Assembly (NCBI GenBank): GCA_006937955.1
Contig: SSNP01000024.1
Span: forward strand, 4,547,845-4,611,844
Direction of reading: 5' to 3'
DNA: 64,000 bases
DNA from: Pachypanchax playfairii
Lineage: Eukaryota; Chordata; Actinopteri; Cyprinodontiformes; Aplocheilidae
Shown piece after piece: positions 1 to 12,360 of this stretch. Position 1 is the first letter of the stretch, and each line of letters opens with the position of its first letter. The notes under the pieces were generated by a model. The model saw only the letters and a list, made by a program, of their open reading frames with translations. It searched no databases and was not told the origin of the DNA. A program made the translations under genes and the position numbers.

Positions 1-72
<72 letters not shown>
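1..72. repeat. (TG)n microsatellite
   Basis: An uninterrupted TG dinucleotide run from the first base of the window, probably continuing beyond it. The open frame through it (Cys-Val repeats) is not coding. Confidence 0.99.
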
Positions 73-74
<2 letters not shown>

Positions 75-599
75 GGTAATGTTAATGTCTCTAATGAGTA
101 GATGTGACACATGGAGTCTTTGGACACCTGCTCCTGCCATTAGTCCCAAAGAGCAGACTAATCACACTGGCTCTTGTATCATGAGCAAGTTATTCAGTAT
201 CCCTCAAATTCAAGAACCCTTCATTAGCAGGACCACATGAGGGTTCGTGACAATGCCAACAGTTATGTACTTTTACCAGGAAAGAACAAAAATAGTTTGG
301 AAAATCCTGCCTTATTGATCTAATTCAGTCTTCTTATCCTCAGAACCATGAACATCTGGAAGAGTCACTTAAACATGGAGGTTCCTTCTCGACAGACTTG
401 TAATTTAGACAAAAGCTGAACTGGAAACCTGCAGGATGCCTTTAGATATAGAACTTCTAGATGTGTTTTGGGTAAAACACGGTTGTGGCTGTATCCTGGT
501 GCTTTTAGGATCATTTCACTCTAAACTTACATCAACCAAAACACTTCAAAATATAATGTTCGTGTCCACTTTTCTACCATATAAATCCAGTCTATCCAG
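73..599. other. Non-coding, nothing recognised
   Basis: AT-rich unique-looking sequence with no gene, RNA or repeat that I can identify. Confidence 0.7.
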
Positions 600-640
600 G
601 ATTTATTACCTCCGCCAAGGAGGTCATGTTTTCATCATGG

Positions 641-674
<34 letters not shown>

Positions 675-880
675 TAGCAGGATAACTCAAAAACAAATGC
701 ATGGATTTTGTTAAAATTTTCAGGAAAGGTCGGAAATGACCCAAGGAAGAATTGATTAGATTTTGGGGGTGATCTGGATTACCGTCTGGTTTCTGGTTTT
801 TTAAAGATAAGGACATAGTACTTTCTATAATATGTCCACTTGACGGAGGTCTGCGCTCTCTGAGTGCTTTTCTAGTAGAG
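600..880. repeat. Fish interspersed repeat with (GTCT)n core and inverted CCTCCGCC ends
   Basis: It begins TTACCTCCGCCAAGGAGGT, itself nearly palindromic. A (GTCT)n run at 642-673 follows, then GCAGGATAACTCAAAAAC and the segment ending GGAGGTCTGCGCTCTCTGAG near 865. Sequences of this type are scattered through many fish and invertebrate genomes. The right end (TTGACGGAGGTC) is roughly the reverse complement of the left end, suggesting a short non-autonomous element. The family name is not known to me. Confidence 0.75.
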
Positions 881-2100
881 CTTGTTTTCACATCTATGTT
901 AACTATTTTTTAAAATGATGTAGCTGTCGTTTTCTAAATGTGTGTGTCAACAAGTGTGATCTCACTACAACCTGTTGCCTTCGCCCCCTTTGTTTCCTTC
1001 GCCCAAGCGTACAGGCTGAATCATCCTCACAACAATTTCATCAATCAATCCTAAGTGAATTCAGTCCTTACCTGTTCCCATGACTACTGGAAGGATAGAG
1101 AATGCAGGGTGTGAATGCAGATTTTTTTAGTTTTGTTTTTAAACTAAATCTAACTATGTAATATAGATGTCTTTAAGACAGGTTTTTCTCCAGGTCAGAC
1201 CTGATCTAGAGACATGAGGACAGACAGACAGGAGAAGAGAAGTGTCTCAAATCCATCAGGAAAAATATGAAACTGGGCTGAAAGGAATGCAAGACTGAGA
1301 GTTGGAGGCTACCAGTGCGATGGTTGCTCGGCAGGGTTCAGCTGTGAGTTGCTGATTTGCAAGGCCTGAAGGACAACCACGACCTCCCACCCACTCTGTC
1401 GCCATGGGAGACGCCAGAGAGGAGAACTCATCATCTTTTCTTCATCACTTTCATAATTTTTTATGTATTTCTATCACTGTATTTCTGCTCCCTTTTTTTT
1501 ATCTGCAGGCATTTTCTTTCTTGATGACCCGTTTAAGTCCTGTATGACTCTTCATCAACCCACTAATGAAGGGTTTAAAAACAACCTCCAGTCCTAAAAT
1601 CTGAACTGGTGGCACCACTGGGCCACCGTGAGCCTTCAAGCAGGCACATCAGCACATGAAAAGGTCTTTTAAATTGTCAGTTTTGCTGAACTTCCCTTAC
1701 TGGAAATGTTACTTCTATTAGTATGATCAAAAAGCTGCAGGCTTCAACAGACTTTAGCAACGGGAAAGAGGAAAGAAACCATGAAAAAGGAACCAAAGTC
1801 CACTTCCTGTAACTGTTACGCCAGCTAATGAACAAACTCAGGGATGCAACTGCATGTAGGCAGACTGCCGTTATCTGTCTGTTCCCTTTGAATACAATAT
1901 CTCTGTGACAGAAGCAACAGTTACTGAGGACATGTTCACCTTCAGTTCACTTCATTTCTAGCATTCCTGCTTTGTTTTAACTCGCACTTTAAATCTTAAA
2001 CAGAAGTAGAAGATGGCAGGATGAGTGAAACTTTTGTTTGTTGCACTCTTGATTTGAATAGAATACAAATTGAAAAGACCCTAAACTACATTACAGTAGC
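881..2100. other. Non-coding, nothing firmly recognised
   Basis: No gene seen. A weak RFX-like sequence, GTCGCCATGGGAGAC, lies at 1398-1412. The rest is unremarkable. Confidence 0.65.
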
Positions 2101-2120
2101 AAGAAGAGGAGGGGGAGACT

Positions 2121-2134
2121 GTTGCCATGGCAAC
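2121..2134. promoter_or_regulatory. Perfect palindromic RFX X-box
   Basis: GTTGCCATGGCAAC is a perfect 14-bp palindrome and matches the consensus bound by RFX transcription factor dimers. It lies about 340 nt before a strong splice donor (2472) in a GC-richer, CpG-containing stretch, so it may belong to an upstream mbnl1 promoter. Binding is inferred. Confidence 0.6.
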
Positions 2135-2471
2135 TGAAGCCGCGGCAGTTGTCATCACGAGGCTTCTTCTGCATCGTGCTTGCATGACCGTGTGTGTGTG
2201 TGTGAACATGCTGTGTGAGCCCTCCTCTCTCCAGACAGGAGGTGAGGACATCCCTCCTCTAACACCGTGCCAGCAGAGAGAGAGGAGAGGAGAGACCAGA
2301 GAGCAAAACCCCACAATGCACTGCACGCTGCAGGGCTGAAGTCGTGCAGATTCATCAGTTCCTGTTTGAGGAGTTGTGTGTGTGTGTGAGTATATGTGTG
2401 TGTGTATGAGCGTGCGCACACCCAGAGAGACATACCGAGCCCAAGAGAGAGAGACAGAGACAAGCAGGCAG
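2135..2471 (+). promoter_or_regulatory. mbnl1: Candidate upstream promoter and non-coding first exon of mbnl1
   Basis: GC-richer sequence with several GAGAG stretches ends in a consensus donor, AGGCAG|GTAAGA at 2472. There is no conserved reading frame. The acceptor at 24629 requires an upstream non-coding exon, and mammalian MBNL1 has several alternative first exons. This is one of two such candidates in the window; the transcription start is unknown. It is a positional and splice-motif inference only. Confidence 0.3.
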
Positions 2472-3975
2472 GTAAGACGGCTTTGTTCTGACCGAGCTGA
2501 TGGCTGCTGGTTTTACAGGATGATTCATTTCTGTTTCTGTTGCAGCCCAGTGAGAGGACGAGACCGGAGAGTCGCACTATACAGCTCTATACAAGCGCCA
2601 GGGTGTTAATATTAATATCTGACATGTTGTGATTCTGACAACTTCCTTGCTTGTTGCTAAAGACAGCTTTCTTTCATTTTCACTCCAATTCGTGAGACTT
2701 TTAAGTAAAAACAGTGAGCACGGATGTCAGATATCTGTTAGATTCTGTCTCTCACAGTTGTTTTTCCTGTTATTTCTTCTCTGTTGCAGATACTGTTTAA
2801 CTGTGGTCAAATTTGAATATGCTGGGGAGTGCTAAGGTTTTTTGCATGTGCTTGGGTCACTAAACCAGTTTCTAACTCACTTTAACTTTAATTGAAAATG
2901 TTAATTTGGGTGTGTGCTTGAACAGTAATTAAAAAGGTTTAAGATAAAAAAAAACTGTTATATTTTTAATATGTAATAACAAAACAGTTAGTGAAAAAAT
3001 ATATACATTGAATTTTTCAAAATACAAACAAACAACAAAAACGCGGCATGCATGAGTTAAATTACAAAAGCTACAGTTTTTTTTCTGCAAAGTGCTAAAC
3101 AAAGAGACTAGTTCCTATTTTTTGAGGTATCTATATGACACCAGTGTCTGTTATGGGTCATTTTGTGGTTTAACTGCCACTGAGGCTCGTGACCATATCA
3201 GTTGCACCAGAGAAACAAGCAGCCTGGAAAGTGTGATTGCAGCAGCTTAGGGCAGGGACTATTGACTTTTATTACTTCAAGACTCAAATAAAAAATTTCG
3301 GATCCTCCCTTTGGGCATGTATTGTTAAAATACACTTAAAAGTAGAAATGTTGGATCAAAAATTGGGCCTTCTTAGTTAAAAATACCACTGCTGTTTTCT
3401 AAATTGGACCAATTTTTCCAAATAAACATGATTTAACTGTTGTATAGTGAATAAAAAAATAGAAACACAAGTCTTAAATTCCAAGGATCCAACATTTAAA
3501 TAGAAAACTTTTCAGAGGATTGTATTTCTGTGACTTTTATTTAATCTCAAAGGAGTCTTTGAGATATTGTATCTTGCACCTGTGACAGAGATCTGGCAAG
3601 CTGTTTACCCTGAACACTTTAACAGACTAGACAAAGAGCTTATGTCATCTGGGAAATGAAAAGCAGAATCCAAACTACATATCAGACAGAAACACCTTTT
3701 GAATATTCATTTTTTCTGCATTCAACACAGAGGGAACATCTCCACAGCAGAAAGCAACCTGTCAAAAATCAAAATGGAGAAGCTACTTATTTCATTACGT
3801 ATTCTATCATTAAGAGACCCATTCAACTGTCTCAGTTATCTACTAATAGAATTATTCCTGACACCTATGAGACATCTATGTTCTAGATTGTACTTTGTAA
3901 TAATTTAATGTCTTAGATTGAAGTAACAATGTTCAGAGTGTGCACTTATGGCTGTATAGCCCCCATAGGGTATCT
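2472..3975. other. AT-rich non-coding stretch with a small inverted repeat
   Basis: No gene seen. A 12-bp perfect inverted pair, AAATGTTGGATC (3346-3357) and GATCCAACATTT (3486-3497), may mark a small decayed element. Confidence 0.55.
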
Positions 3976-4540
3976 AAAGGAATAATTCAGTTCTTTAAAG
4001 TGGGTTTTAAGGATTTGAATGACCTCAGTTTGGAGAAACAGAGTTAAAATCTGAAAAACAAGCCACAGCGGGGCAAGTTACAAAGTGGATTACTGTTATC
4101 TCAAAACATTCTTGCAAATGCTGCATTATGAACCTTTATGCTACCCTAAATTTTGCTTTATACAGATTTCAGCTGCTATTTGTTGCAGAAATTAGCAGAG
4201 TAGCTAGCAAGTTGTGGCACTTCCGTTTTAGCGTGTAACAACTTAACTTTGAATTTCACATTTCCCTCAGAATAACAATTTTAAAAAACATGTTAACATA
4301 GTTTGAAAGTTTGTAAAATACAGTTCTTATGAACTGCTATGACTTTTTTTTTAAAAAACAGACTCGTATTATAACAACAGTATAATCCACATTGATGAGC
4401 CGTTAGCTTGTCAGTCCAGTCAAAATCAAACTCTGTTTCTCCAAACTGAGCTTGTTTAAAAGCTATCTACAACATTAAATACATCTTTTATTTATCCTTT
4501 CAACAGAATCCCACCATAAACATCTGAACTATTAATTTAA
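3976..4540. mobile_element. MITE with long inverted ends (fish AGTTTGGAGAAACAGA type)
   Basis: A 22-bp arm at 4024-4045 (containing AGTTTGGAGAAACAGA) is perfectly inverted at 4429-4450. Outside it the ends continue as imperfect inverted repeats, AATAATTCAG at the left against CTGAACTATT at the right. Elements with this end motif and an AAAGGAATA-type start are common in fish genomes. The interior carries no transposase. Exact boundaries and the target-site duplication are uncertain. Confidence 0.75.
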
Positions 4541-5352
4541 AGACTTTACAGCTGTTTTAAGTTAAAAGGTAATCTGAGTAAATCCAACATTTCTTTGATA
4601 CGCAGGATTCTTTCCAGAATACTTTTGTGAGTTTTACCTCAGAATATATTCATGTTTTTTTCATCAACTGATTTTTTTCTTCCCTGCTGTCTGCTACTGT
4701 ACTGAGGTCACATATTGAAGGGTCAGAATATGTTGTCTGTGGTTCCAAGAGTTTTTCAGATTTACATCATAGATGCACACATGTTCACATGTTCGTGATT
4801 AGAACTTTAAGAAGAGAACAAAGGCCTGCTGTGAATGCTGAAAACCTGTCAGACCCACACCAGGTGTCCATGTAAAAGTTTTCCATGGTATAAGACCTGT
4901 GAGGTTCTCCACCTGAACTTCTTTTGCTCTCAGTTTTCTGACTTTGTTTAGCAGAACGGATCAAAGATAAATATTCAAGTTCAGTTCTGCTTGTCTGACT
5001 GGCTCTGCTTTTACTCTTTTTTTTCTTTAAAATCTCCCTCATTCCTGTTTTTTATGGTCTGGAACACAGAGGACATATGTTCCAGAGTCCATGACTTTGT
5101 TTTGATGATGAGAACCGACTCGTGTCAGAGAACAGGGCTTTAGAAGTACAGTACCTCCCTTCTCTCCTCAGTACACAGACATCATCAGAGGAGTAAACAG
5201 ACAACTTACGGTGCATTAAATTATCTGCAACTGCAGCAATTATCTGCAAGTCCAAAACCTTAAATTGTGCTTTGGTTCTTCATTACTGACTATCAGCTTT
5301 TACACTGAAACCCTCTTCACTGAAAAGATGTTTTTATTCAGGAACATGTTAA
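4541..5352. other. Non-coding, nothing recognised
   Basis: AT-rich sequence without an identifiable gene or repeat. Confidence 0.65.
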
Positions 5353-5676
5353 CCCTATAATGCCCCTTGTATCATATTTGCTACATAGTTTTGATCATTT
5401 CTAACATGGTTGCTCCCAGTAAATGATCCACTTGCCTTTTTTTTCAGGTTAATCATCATTATTATATGGATGAATGCATTATTATTAACTCATTTTTTAT
5501 ATTACAATTAAACCGTAAAGATGGCCAATGTAATAAATGTGATACAAAAAATCTATTATAAATAACATAATACAGCAAAAAATGTTTGTGAATTTAGTTC
5601 TAAGGCTTCGTAAACACCCCAGTTCCAAATAATCAGAATTTTCTGGCTATTTTTTAATAAGTTGGGTCTTACAGGG
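5353..5676. mobile_element. piggyBac-like MITE (TTAA target, CCCT ends)
   Basis: A 324-bp AT-rich segment lies between TTAA tetramers (5349-5352 and 5677-5680). It begins CCCTATAATG and ends TCTTACAGGG, so the terminal inverted repeat starts CCCTRTAA. TTAA duplication and CCC ends are the piggyBac superfamily signature. There is no coding capacity. Confidence 0.72.
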
Positions 5677-5680
5677 TTAA

Positions 5681-6547
5681 AAACACAAATACCATCTATT
5701 AGACCTGGCTGTTGAGCTTTTGAAATATTTCCCTTTATTTGTGTACATAAATGTTTGTTTTGTGCTCAGCAGAATGCATGAATGTTACTTCCCCAAGAAG
5801 AAGTTTTCTATGAAGTAACATCAAAATTCATCCAACCTTGTCTATTATCTATTAGTTAAGCACTAAGTTTCCGACCGACTCTTGCTCCCAAGGCATTGTT
5901 TCCACAGTGTTTTATAATTTTATGGTTATAAAATCAGTTAGCGCCTGAGACACTTTGAAGTGTTTTAGAAAATAACTGACTTGAATTATTCAAGAAATTT
6001 GGTTTTATTTCTCTAAACTACTGATCAATTTAAATCAATTTGAGTCCCGCGGTTTGTTGTAAGAAACTAAACGCAAACAGAGTGACAAGAAACATTTCTG
6101 AGAATTTAGAAAAATGTTAATAAAGTTTGAATTATTGAAGGTATTCAGAGTTAAACTCAGTGTAATCCCTTTGATTGACCCCATTTAAGGATTTTAATTG
6201 CTTGACAGCAATATTTCTCAGTAAGTTTATTGCTAATTTTAATTAAAATGTTGCCATTTATTGCTAATATTTGAGGAACTGATGGATGCTTGAGTGAATC
6301 TATTTGCAAAAAGCATTGATCAGACATAGAAAGACCTGATGTCTGCAAAACAGTGAATGCATTTTTTGTAGTCCACCAGGTTTCTTGGTGATCATTTTAC
6401 AAGATGTTCACACCTGAAGATGTTGCATCCTGTCCTGCAAAGCAAAGCAGCTGCAGAACCTTTTTAGGGCACAAGACGCATGACTTGCCAGTTTTGAAGT
6501 CGAAATTCCACATAAGCATAACCTCTATGAAGGAACTGATAAATATT
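5681..6547. other. Non-coding, nothing recognised
   Basis: AT-rich sequence without an identifiable gene or repeat. Confidence 0.65.
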
Positions 6548-6555
6548 TATAAAAG
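6548..6555 (+). promoter_or_regulatory. TATA-box-like sequence TATAAAAG
   Basis: TATAAAAG is followed by a GC-richer stretch (GCCGGAGC) and about 400 nt of less AT-rich sequence containing a CA run (6663-6682). It might mark an alternative promoter, but no donor or conserved exon could be tied to it. Confidence 0.25.
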
Positions 6556-7779
6556 CCGGAGCTAAACGTTGACACGTAGGGCAGCACAGGGATTCATCAC
6601 AGGTGCTCGTGAGGGCAGGCTGCAGGCTGCTGCTCAATCAACACCTTTCTGTTACACTCTGTCACACACACACACACACACAATCAGACTCACACAAACT
6701 GCCAATACAGTGATAAATTCCAAACAACCTGGTATATTGCAGCCACCAGTCGGTGATGTGGCTCTGACTCACTCCCACCCAACACACAAACACCTCGATA
6801 ACCACACATTCACAGATGAACAAACACACATACACATGCACCTGACGTAGTGTTTGATGGAGTTAGACACCATGGCAACAGAGCTGTGACTCTTGTTGTC
6901 CTGTGAGTGGACTGAAGCTGTGGAGGAGGGAGGAAAATACCAGCCAGCGCTGCAACTCAAGAGCAGCTATTATTCTTCCCAATCTGTCGTTCTCTGCTCC
7001 TCCTTTTTGCTGCTGTCTGTAGATTACTTTTGTTCCTCTTCAAGAAGCTGAAGAGAGGTCGACAGACAGGAGTTTTTAAAGCCATTGATTGTGCAGAGAC
7101 TTACGCATCATCAGAGGGAGTCGCGCCGATGCTCACATGCAGGCAAAAACCAGGAAGCGCTCTGTTGTTGTTGACACTTTGTTTTTTTATCTCACTTTAC
7201 TTGTTGTCTTACTTGCAGCCTCTTCCTGTCTCAATCACATAAAAAAACACACACACAAAATAGTTTAACTCCTCTCTTCTGTGTGCTGTTTTGTCTTGGG
7301 GTTTGTTTTCGCTTCCTTTACTCTGTCAGTCACGTATTAAAGGTAGAGAAGTGGGCGTGCAGGTGGCACAGATTTCACAAACGGCATCTGTAAAGATTTA
7401 CTGCCTGCAGACACAGATGGTGGAGAGACGGAGAACAGTGGAGGTGAATTGCATTTTTGGTCTCCGGGTCGCATTTTCACGGTCTGACTGTCAGCATTTG
7501 TTAACATACACAAACAGATGCACACACACTTTTCACGCAGTGTGAAATTGTGGGTACGTGGCTGTTGACAGTAGAAGTTTGCCCGTTCCCCTACATTAGC
7601 CTCCCTCCTCTCTTCTCCTCTCGTCTCCCATCGTATCCTCTCCTCTCCTCCCTCTTTTGCATACGATCCAAGTGCAAGCTGTGAAAGGTGAACTTGCAGC
7701 CTGCTGTGGATAAATTATGTGTGATATGTTTAGCTGTGCTACCTTATATGGAGCCCTGTGTAGCTGAATACAGTAAGGC

Positions 7780-8020
7780 TCTGCCAGGAAGGGAAAGAAG
7801 GAGTGTGAAGGAGTGAAGGCGGAAAAGAAGGAGGAGTAAGGAGAAGGAGGAAGGAAAGAAAGAGGCAGGGTGAAAGTGAAGGAAAAAAGGAAGAAGCAGG
7901 AGGAGGAGGAGGGGGCAGTGACAGAGGGAGTGAAAGAGAAGACTGCCGCGAAGCAGGCATGAGGTTTTCGCTTTCCGTTCACCCCTCAGCAGCAGTCAGA
8001 TGAGTCCATGCAGAGATACA
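7780..8020 (+). promoter_or_regulatory. mbnl1: Candidate alternative non-coding first exon of mbnl1
   Basis: A strongly purine-rich tract (7780-7935, GGA/GAAGG repeats) leads into a short GC-balanced segment ending GATACA|GTAAGT at 8021, a good splice donor. The exon-like part (about 7935-8020) contains CTCAGCAGCAGTCAG. No conserved frame is present. It is a candidate only, on the same reasoning as the 2471 donor. Confidence 0.28.
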
Positions 8021-8025
8021 GTAAG

Positions 8026-10435
8026 TCTTTGCTGTTTACATGTGCGTTTGTCTCTGTTAAGTTTGTCATTATTGTGACACATAGCTCAGTTAGACATCCT
8101 TCCCTTTTCTTCTTCAGTTGTCATATTGTATTTTTATCACAATCTGGATTTTGAGTGATGACTTCATGTGGGCTTAAATGCGTAATTTGTGTTTTCACTG
8201 CGTTTCTCTGCCTTTGACTGGTAGTTTTAGTTGGGACCGTCTCAGTGTTAAAGACAAGCATACGCATTAATTTCTCTAAAAAACACCCGTTATTCTGTCT
8301 TGGACTCAGCTGTCAGCACTAACGTTAACACATTTATGGATGAATGAAATTAAAACAAACTCCATAAACACTTGCTGTCTCATTCTCACGTGTACGTAAA
8401 GCCTCACGCTCCTCGTTCAGCTGACCTCAGAAAATGCGTCAAGTCCAGCGTCAACTCAGGATTTCTGTTTTAACCTGACACACAAACACAGCCACCAAAA
8501 AGAAAAAAAAAAAGTGTGTCAGGTAACATGAGATGAGCAACAGGCCTCCGTAAAATTTGTATTTCAGTCAAGAAACTGATATAATATTAAAGGTGCTATA
8601 ATAAATCAGGATAATAGAGAAACTGTAACAACTGTAATGTTTTCATTAATAATCTGGTGATGTGGGTCAAGGACACGATGGATGTGGAAAGAAAGGGAGT
8701 GTCGCCATTTGCACAGAAGCTACTTCATGATGCCAGAGGTAGCAGAAGGTGGACTGAACTATTTTGAGGCGTTGGAGAAGGAATACAGATGTTTAAAAAC
8801 TTTTATAAAGCTTTACTTTGAAAAGATGATGAGGAAGAAGAAGAAGGGGAAGGTCTTTTATAGCACTTGGATCAAAAAGACATGTGATGCCTCATAGTAG
8901 CAAGCAAATGAAAACTAGGACTAGTAAACAGATTGAGGTTATCACACTATAATCACACCAGTTTAAATGAAAAGAGGTTGTGCTTTCATTCAGTCTAGCA
9001 GAAGTCTTATAAATATTAATAATCTTTTTCTATTTGCAAATATTAAGAGCATACATCTTCTATGCATATTATGACATTTTTATGAGTTGGCATAGTTGGA
9101 AGCTTTTATTTTGAAACTTTCTGGTGTGACATTTTCACTAGTTAATAACCTGCAGAGAAACTTTCATTCTTTTTTGCCATAGGAGTTGCATTAGAAATCT
9201 GTAGCTCTGAGTGAGAGTGACTCAGAAAAAACAGAAGTTTTTTTTTGAAAAAAAAAAAAAGAGAAGACATCACGTTTGAGTGGCGATGAAGCTGCGTGGG
9301 TGGCCCGCCCACTAATACGTACGTTGGTGGAAGCACATTCAGTATATGTTTTTAACCCAGATGATTTATTTTATTTTATTTTTTTTGCAACAAGATTTTT
9401 TATTGTAATTTAAGGTGTTATAGGGGATGTTGTTTGTGTACCGCACGCTGCTTTTATCAATAATCTCTCTGCTGTTTTGTCTACACACCCTTCTCAGACA
9501 CTGATCTCAACACCTCTCCTTCTTTTTCACAGTTTTACACCCTCATGCATCCTGTCTTTGTCTCTCTCTGCAGCTTTCTGTCTCATTCTTTGTCTTAGGG
9601 GTTCATTATGGTTCACTCAGTTTCACTCTCTCTCTGTCTGGCTGGGAAAAAAAAACTGCAGATGAGAGAAAGCAGATCTACAAGGTCATTAGAGTATAGA
9701 ACAAGCTGAATTTTACATTACGATTCTGGCTGAACGACTGCATATAGAGGAAGAAGTGGCCACCATGAAAGAATAGAATCTTAAACACATTTGACGGAGT
9801 TAATTTGACAAATTTATTTGTGTATATATTCATTTCATAACTGAGTGTGTCTTTGTTTCTCCTCCTCCTATTTCTAATTTCATTCCCTAACCAATCTGTC
9901 CTGTGGAAGTGATGTCATCTCCGTTGTCCTCAGCAGTCATAGGGCAGCCAGTCAAATGCAGATGTGGGGAAAAAACTCCCGTGTATGTGCCACGATACCA
10001 GCATTTGTGTTATTCAATTATCAGGGGGGGAAATAAAAGAAAACAAGGCGGAGGCTTTGATGGAGGTGACAGCAGTGGAAACGTGACACCGAGAGCCGGG
10101 CGGCGTTCGAATAGATGCTCACTCAGACAAGTGGTTTATAGGAAGTCCTGAGAGGCCATTTGGTGAGTGGCAAAAATCACAAGGAGTTAGTCAATGGTCT
10201 ATGATTGCTGTTTTCCCTGCAGTCTGCAAAGCTGTCACCAGTCTAATGCACAGCAGTGGAAGATGTAATCTATAGTAAATACAGTTGGCTCCATGGAGGA
10301 GACCTCTGTGATTTCTGCAGATTAAGGTGTCAAACTGAATCACTGGTCAGAGACAACAGAAGAGGACAGATTATTCCCTGTTTGGCTGAATGTTATTCTG
10401 ATGACAAGTAAGAGATTCTGCAATTCTTGTGCAGA
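8026..10435. other. Non-coding, nothing recognised
   Basis: AT-rich with homopolymer runs (for example A/T runs at 9238-9260). Open frames are short and not conserved in appearance. No gene or named repeat was seen. Confidence 0.65.
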
Positions 10436-10439
10436 ACAT

Positions 10440-10850
10440 GGAAAGCTGAATGGGGAATTTTGGTGGGCATTCGTGTTTTTGCTCATCTGTGTGTTTGTTT
10501 ATTGGAGAAATATCTTATAAATCAATGGATAGATTTTAATCAAACTCTCAGAATGTAATAATTGGATGTACAACTACAATAGATTAACTTTTTGAGCAAA
10601 TCAAATTCAAGATAGCTGCCAGCGCTAATCGATATTAGCAAACACAAGTGCGGCTGTAACTGTCAATTTTACAGCTATTGACCTAAAATAGGGTGTTGTT
10701 GTAGATGAGAGTCACCCACATCACATACCCCAAATTGTCACACATCGTGCAACGTCTTTGCTTAAAAACCTGTTTGTAAAATGTCTCATGAAGCACTGGA
10801 GGGATTTTAATAAAACTCAGAAACTCTTCATTAGATGCATTGAATCAAAT
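10440..10850. repeat. Fish interspersed repeat, tandem-like units
   Basis: The segment ATCAATGGATAGATTTTAAT (about 10522) recurs in diverged form as GCACTGGAGGGATTTTAAT (about 10793). AAATTCAAGATAGCTGCCAG (10603) recurs as CAATTCAAGATGACTGCCAC (11268). This suggests two units about 280-300 bp long, the second split by the LINE fragment at 10990-11250. The family resembles dispersed repeats I have seen in fish; its name is unknown to me. Confidence 0.5.
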
Positions 10851-10989
10851 TTATTCATTAATTGTGTCACAAATACAAAGGAATTAGGCTGCGGCTGTTG
10901 GTGGCTGTCGAGCAGAACAATTATTTACAGACGTTGCAAAATATCCATAGTAATCAAGGCAAACAAGTAAGCAAGACACACAAAAGCAA

Positions 10990-11250
10990 GATGCTGTAAC
11001 AACTACTGGTCAGCTGTTTAGAAAGTGAATGTTTAGAAGGAAGAAACTGTTTCTGTAGAGGTTAGCCCAAGTCTGCAGACCTCTTCCATCAGAGGGGAGG
11101 AGCTTAAAGAGAGAGTCTGCAGGATGTGAGGGATCAGTGGTGAGTTTCCCCAATGGTTTCCTCACTCTTGAGGTGTATAAGATGGATGATGGCAAGCGGC
11201 CACCAATAATCCGTTCAGCTGTCCAATGAAGTCTGTTCTTGTCCTGGTTA
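10990..11250 (-). mobile_element. 3' coding-end fragment of a non-LTR retrotransposon (LINE)
   Basis: The minus-strand frame reads TSRVRKPLGKLTTDPSHPAD, then SLFKLLPSDGR, then RNSFFLLNIHFLN. This resembles the extreme C-terminus of fish LINE ORF2 proteins, where DPSHP, LFxLLPSGRR and NSFFPxAIxLLN are typical. Only the tail is present, in keeping with 5' truncation. The clade cannot be fixed from this fragment. Confidence 0.6.
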
Positions 11251-11254
11251 ATTT

Positions 11255-11430
11255 ATAGAGTTATTCCAATTCAAGATGACTGCCACAGCTAATGTTAGCC
11301 AATCTTTGCTATAATTTTACCTTAGTCAATTGTACAGAAACAGATGCAGCACTAAAAATTCATGTGATGATGGCTGAGAGTCTTACTGCTTAAAATATCA
11401 TAATATTATGCAAGATTTGACCAAAACGAC
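11255..11430. repeat. Continuation of the interspersed repeat interrupted at 10850
   Basis: The sequence AATTCAAGATGACTGCCACA followed by GCTAATGTTAGCC parallels 10603-10640 of the first unit, so this looks like the distal half of the second unit after insertion of the LINE fragment. Confidence 0.45.
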
Positions 11431-12328
11431 AAACTCCATCCTTTCTCATCGTCAGATTATTATAGTTTACAACTCTGGTATGAAGGATTTCAGCTGATTT
11501 GCATTAATTCAAGAAATGCTGGACCTTTTATCTTATTTCTGGGAACATCCGCTGCTTTTTTAGATCTGATTTGATCTAAAATGTCAAACTCCAGAATGTG
11601 AAAAAATCCACCAAGAGAAAAATGGCCAACTTGATATAATATTACCTAATATATGGAGTTTGGTGAAGTTTAACTGAAATGCATTTTAGCTTTGATTCTA
11701 TTCAGCTTCAAATCATGAAAAAAAATCTTGCTGTTTCTGATCCATCCCCATTAAAGATTTTCCACAACTCAGATCTTTTATAAAATATTTTTATCTCACA
11801 GTACTTGTTCTACATTTCTCACTCTAGAACCTTCTCTCTCTCTCTCTGCTCCCGTCTCATTATTTACTAAATATCTCCAATCTGTTTTTCTCAGGCTGTG
11901 CCACTTGTGCCTCCCTCCTGTCTACCTGTCTGTCCATCTGCCTGTCACTGTCTTTCTCCTTTTCTTGTTTGTTGTTTACATAATTGCATTATTCATGGCA
12001 GCATGTTAGTCCAGGGTTGATATGTATCAGAGCAGAGACTGAGTTCAACTTAAAAGGTGGGACCGCATGTGTGTGTGTGTTTGTTGTGTTTCGTGAGTAA
12101 TCGCAGCCCCTCTGTGCCACATGCAGAGGTGGTAAATTTGCTCAAGAGATTTTTTTTTTTTTTTCAGAAAGTGGGCACTTTTTCCACCTCCCTATTACTA
12201 ATAACACCTCAATCAACTGAACATCAATCACTCACTGTCTTTCTCTGAACCTGTCTGTTCATCTCTGTCTTTCTGTCTCACTCCCACTTTCTATCTAAAT
12301 CTTTCTCTGTCTTCCCACCCACACTGTT

Positions 12329-12360
<32 letters not shown>

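Noticed and set aside
7596..7982. 128-codon minus-strand frame rich in Ser, Phe and Pro
   Set aside because: Product of a purine-rich tract read in reverse; low complexity with no domain.
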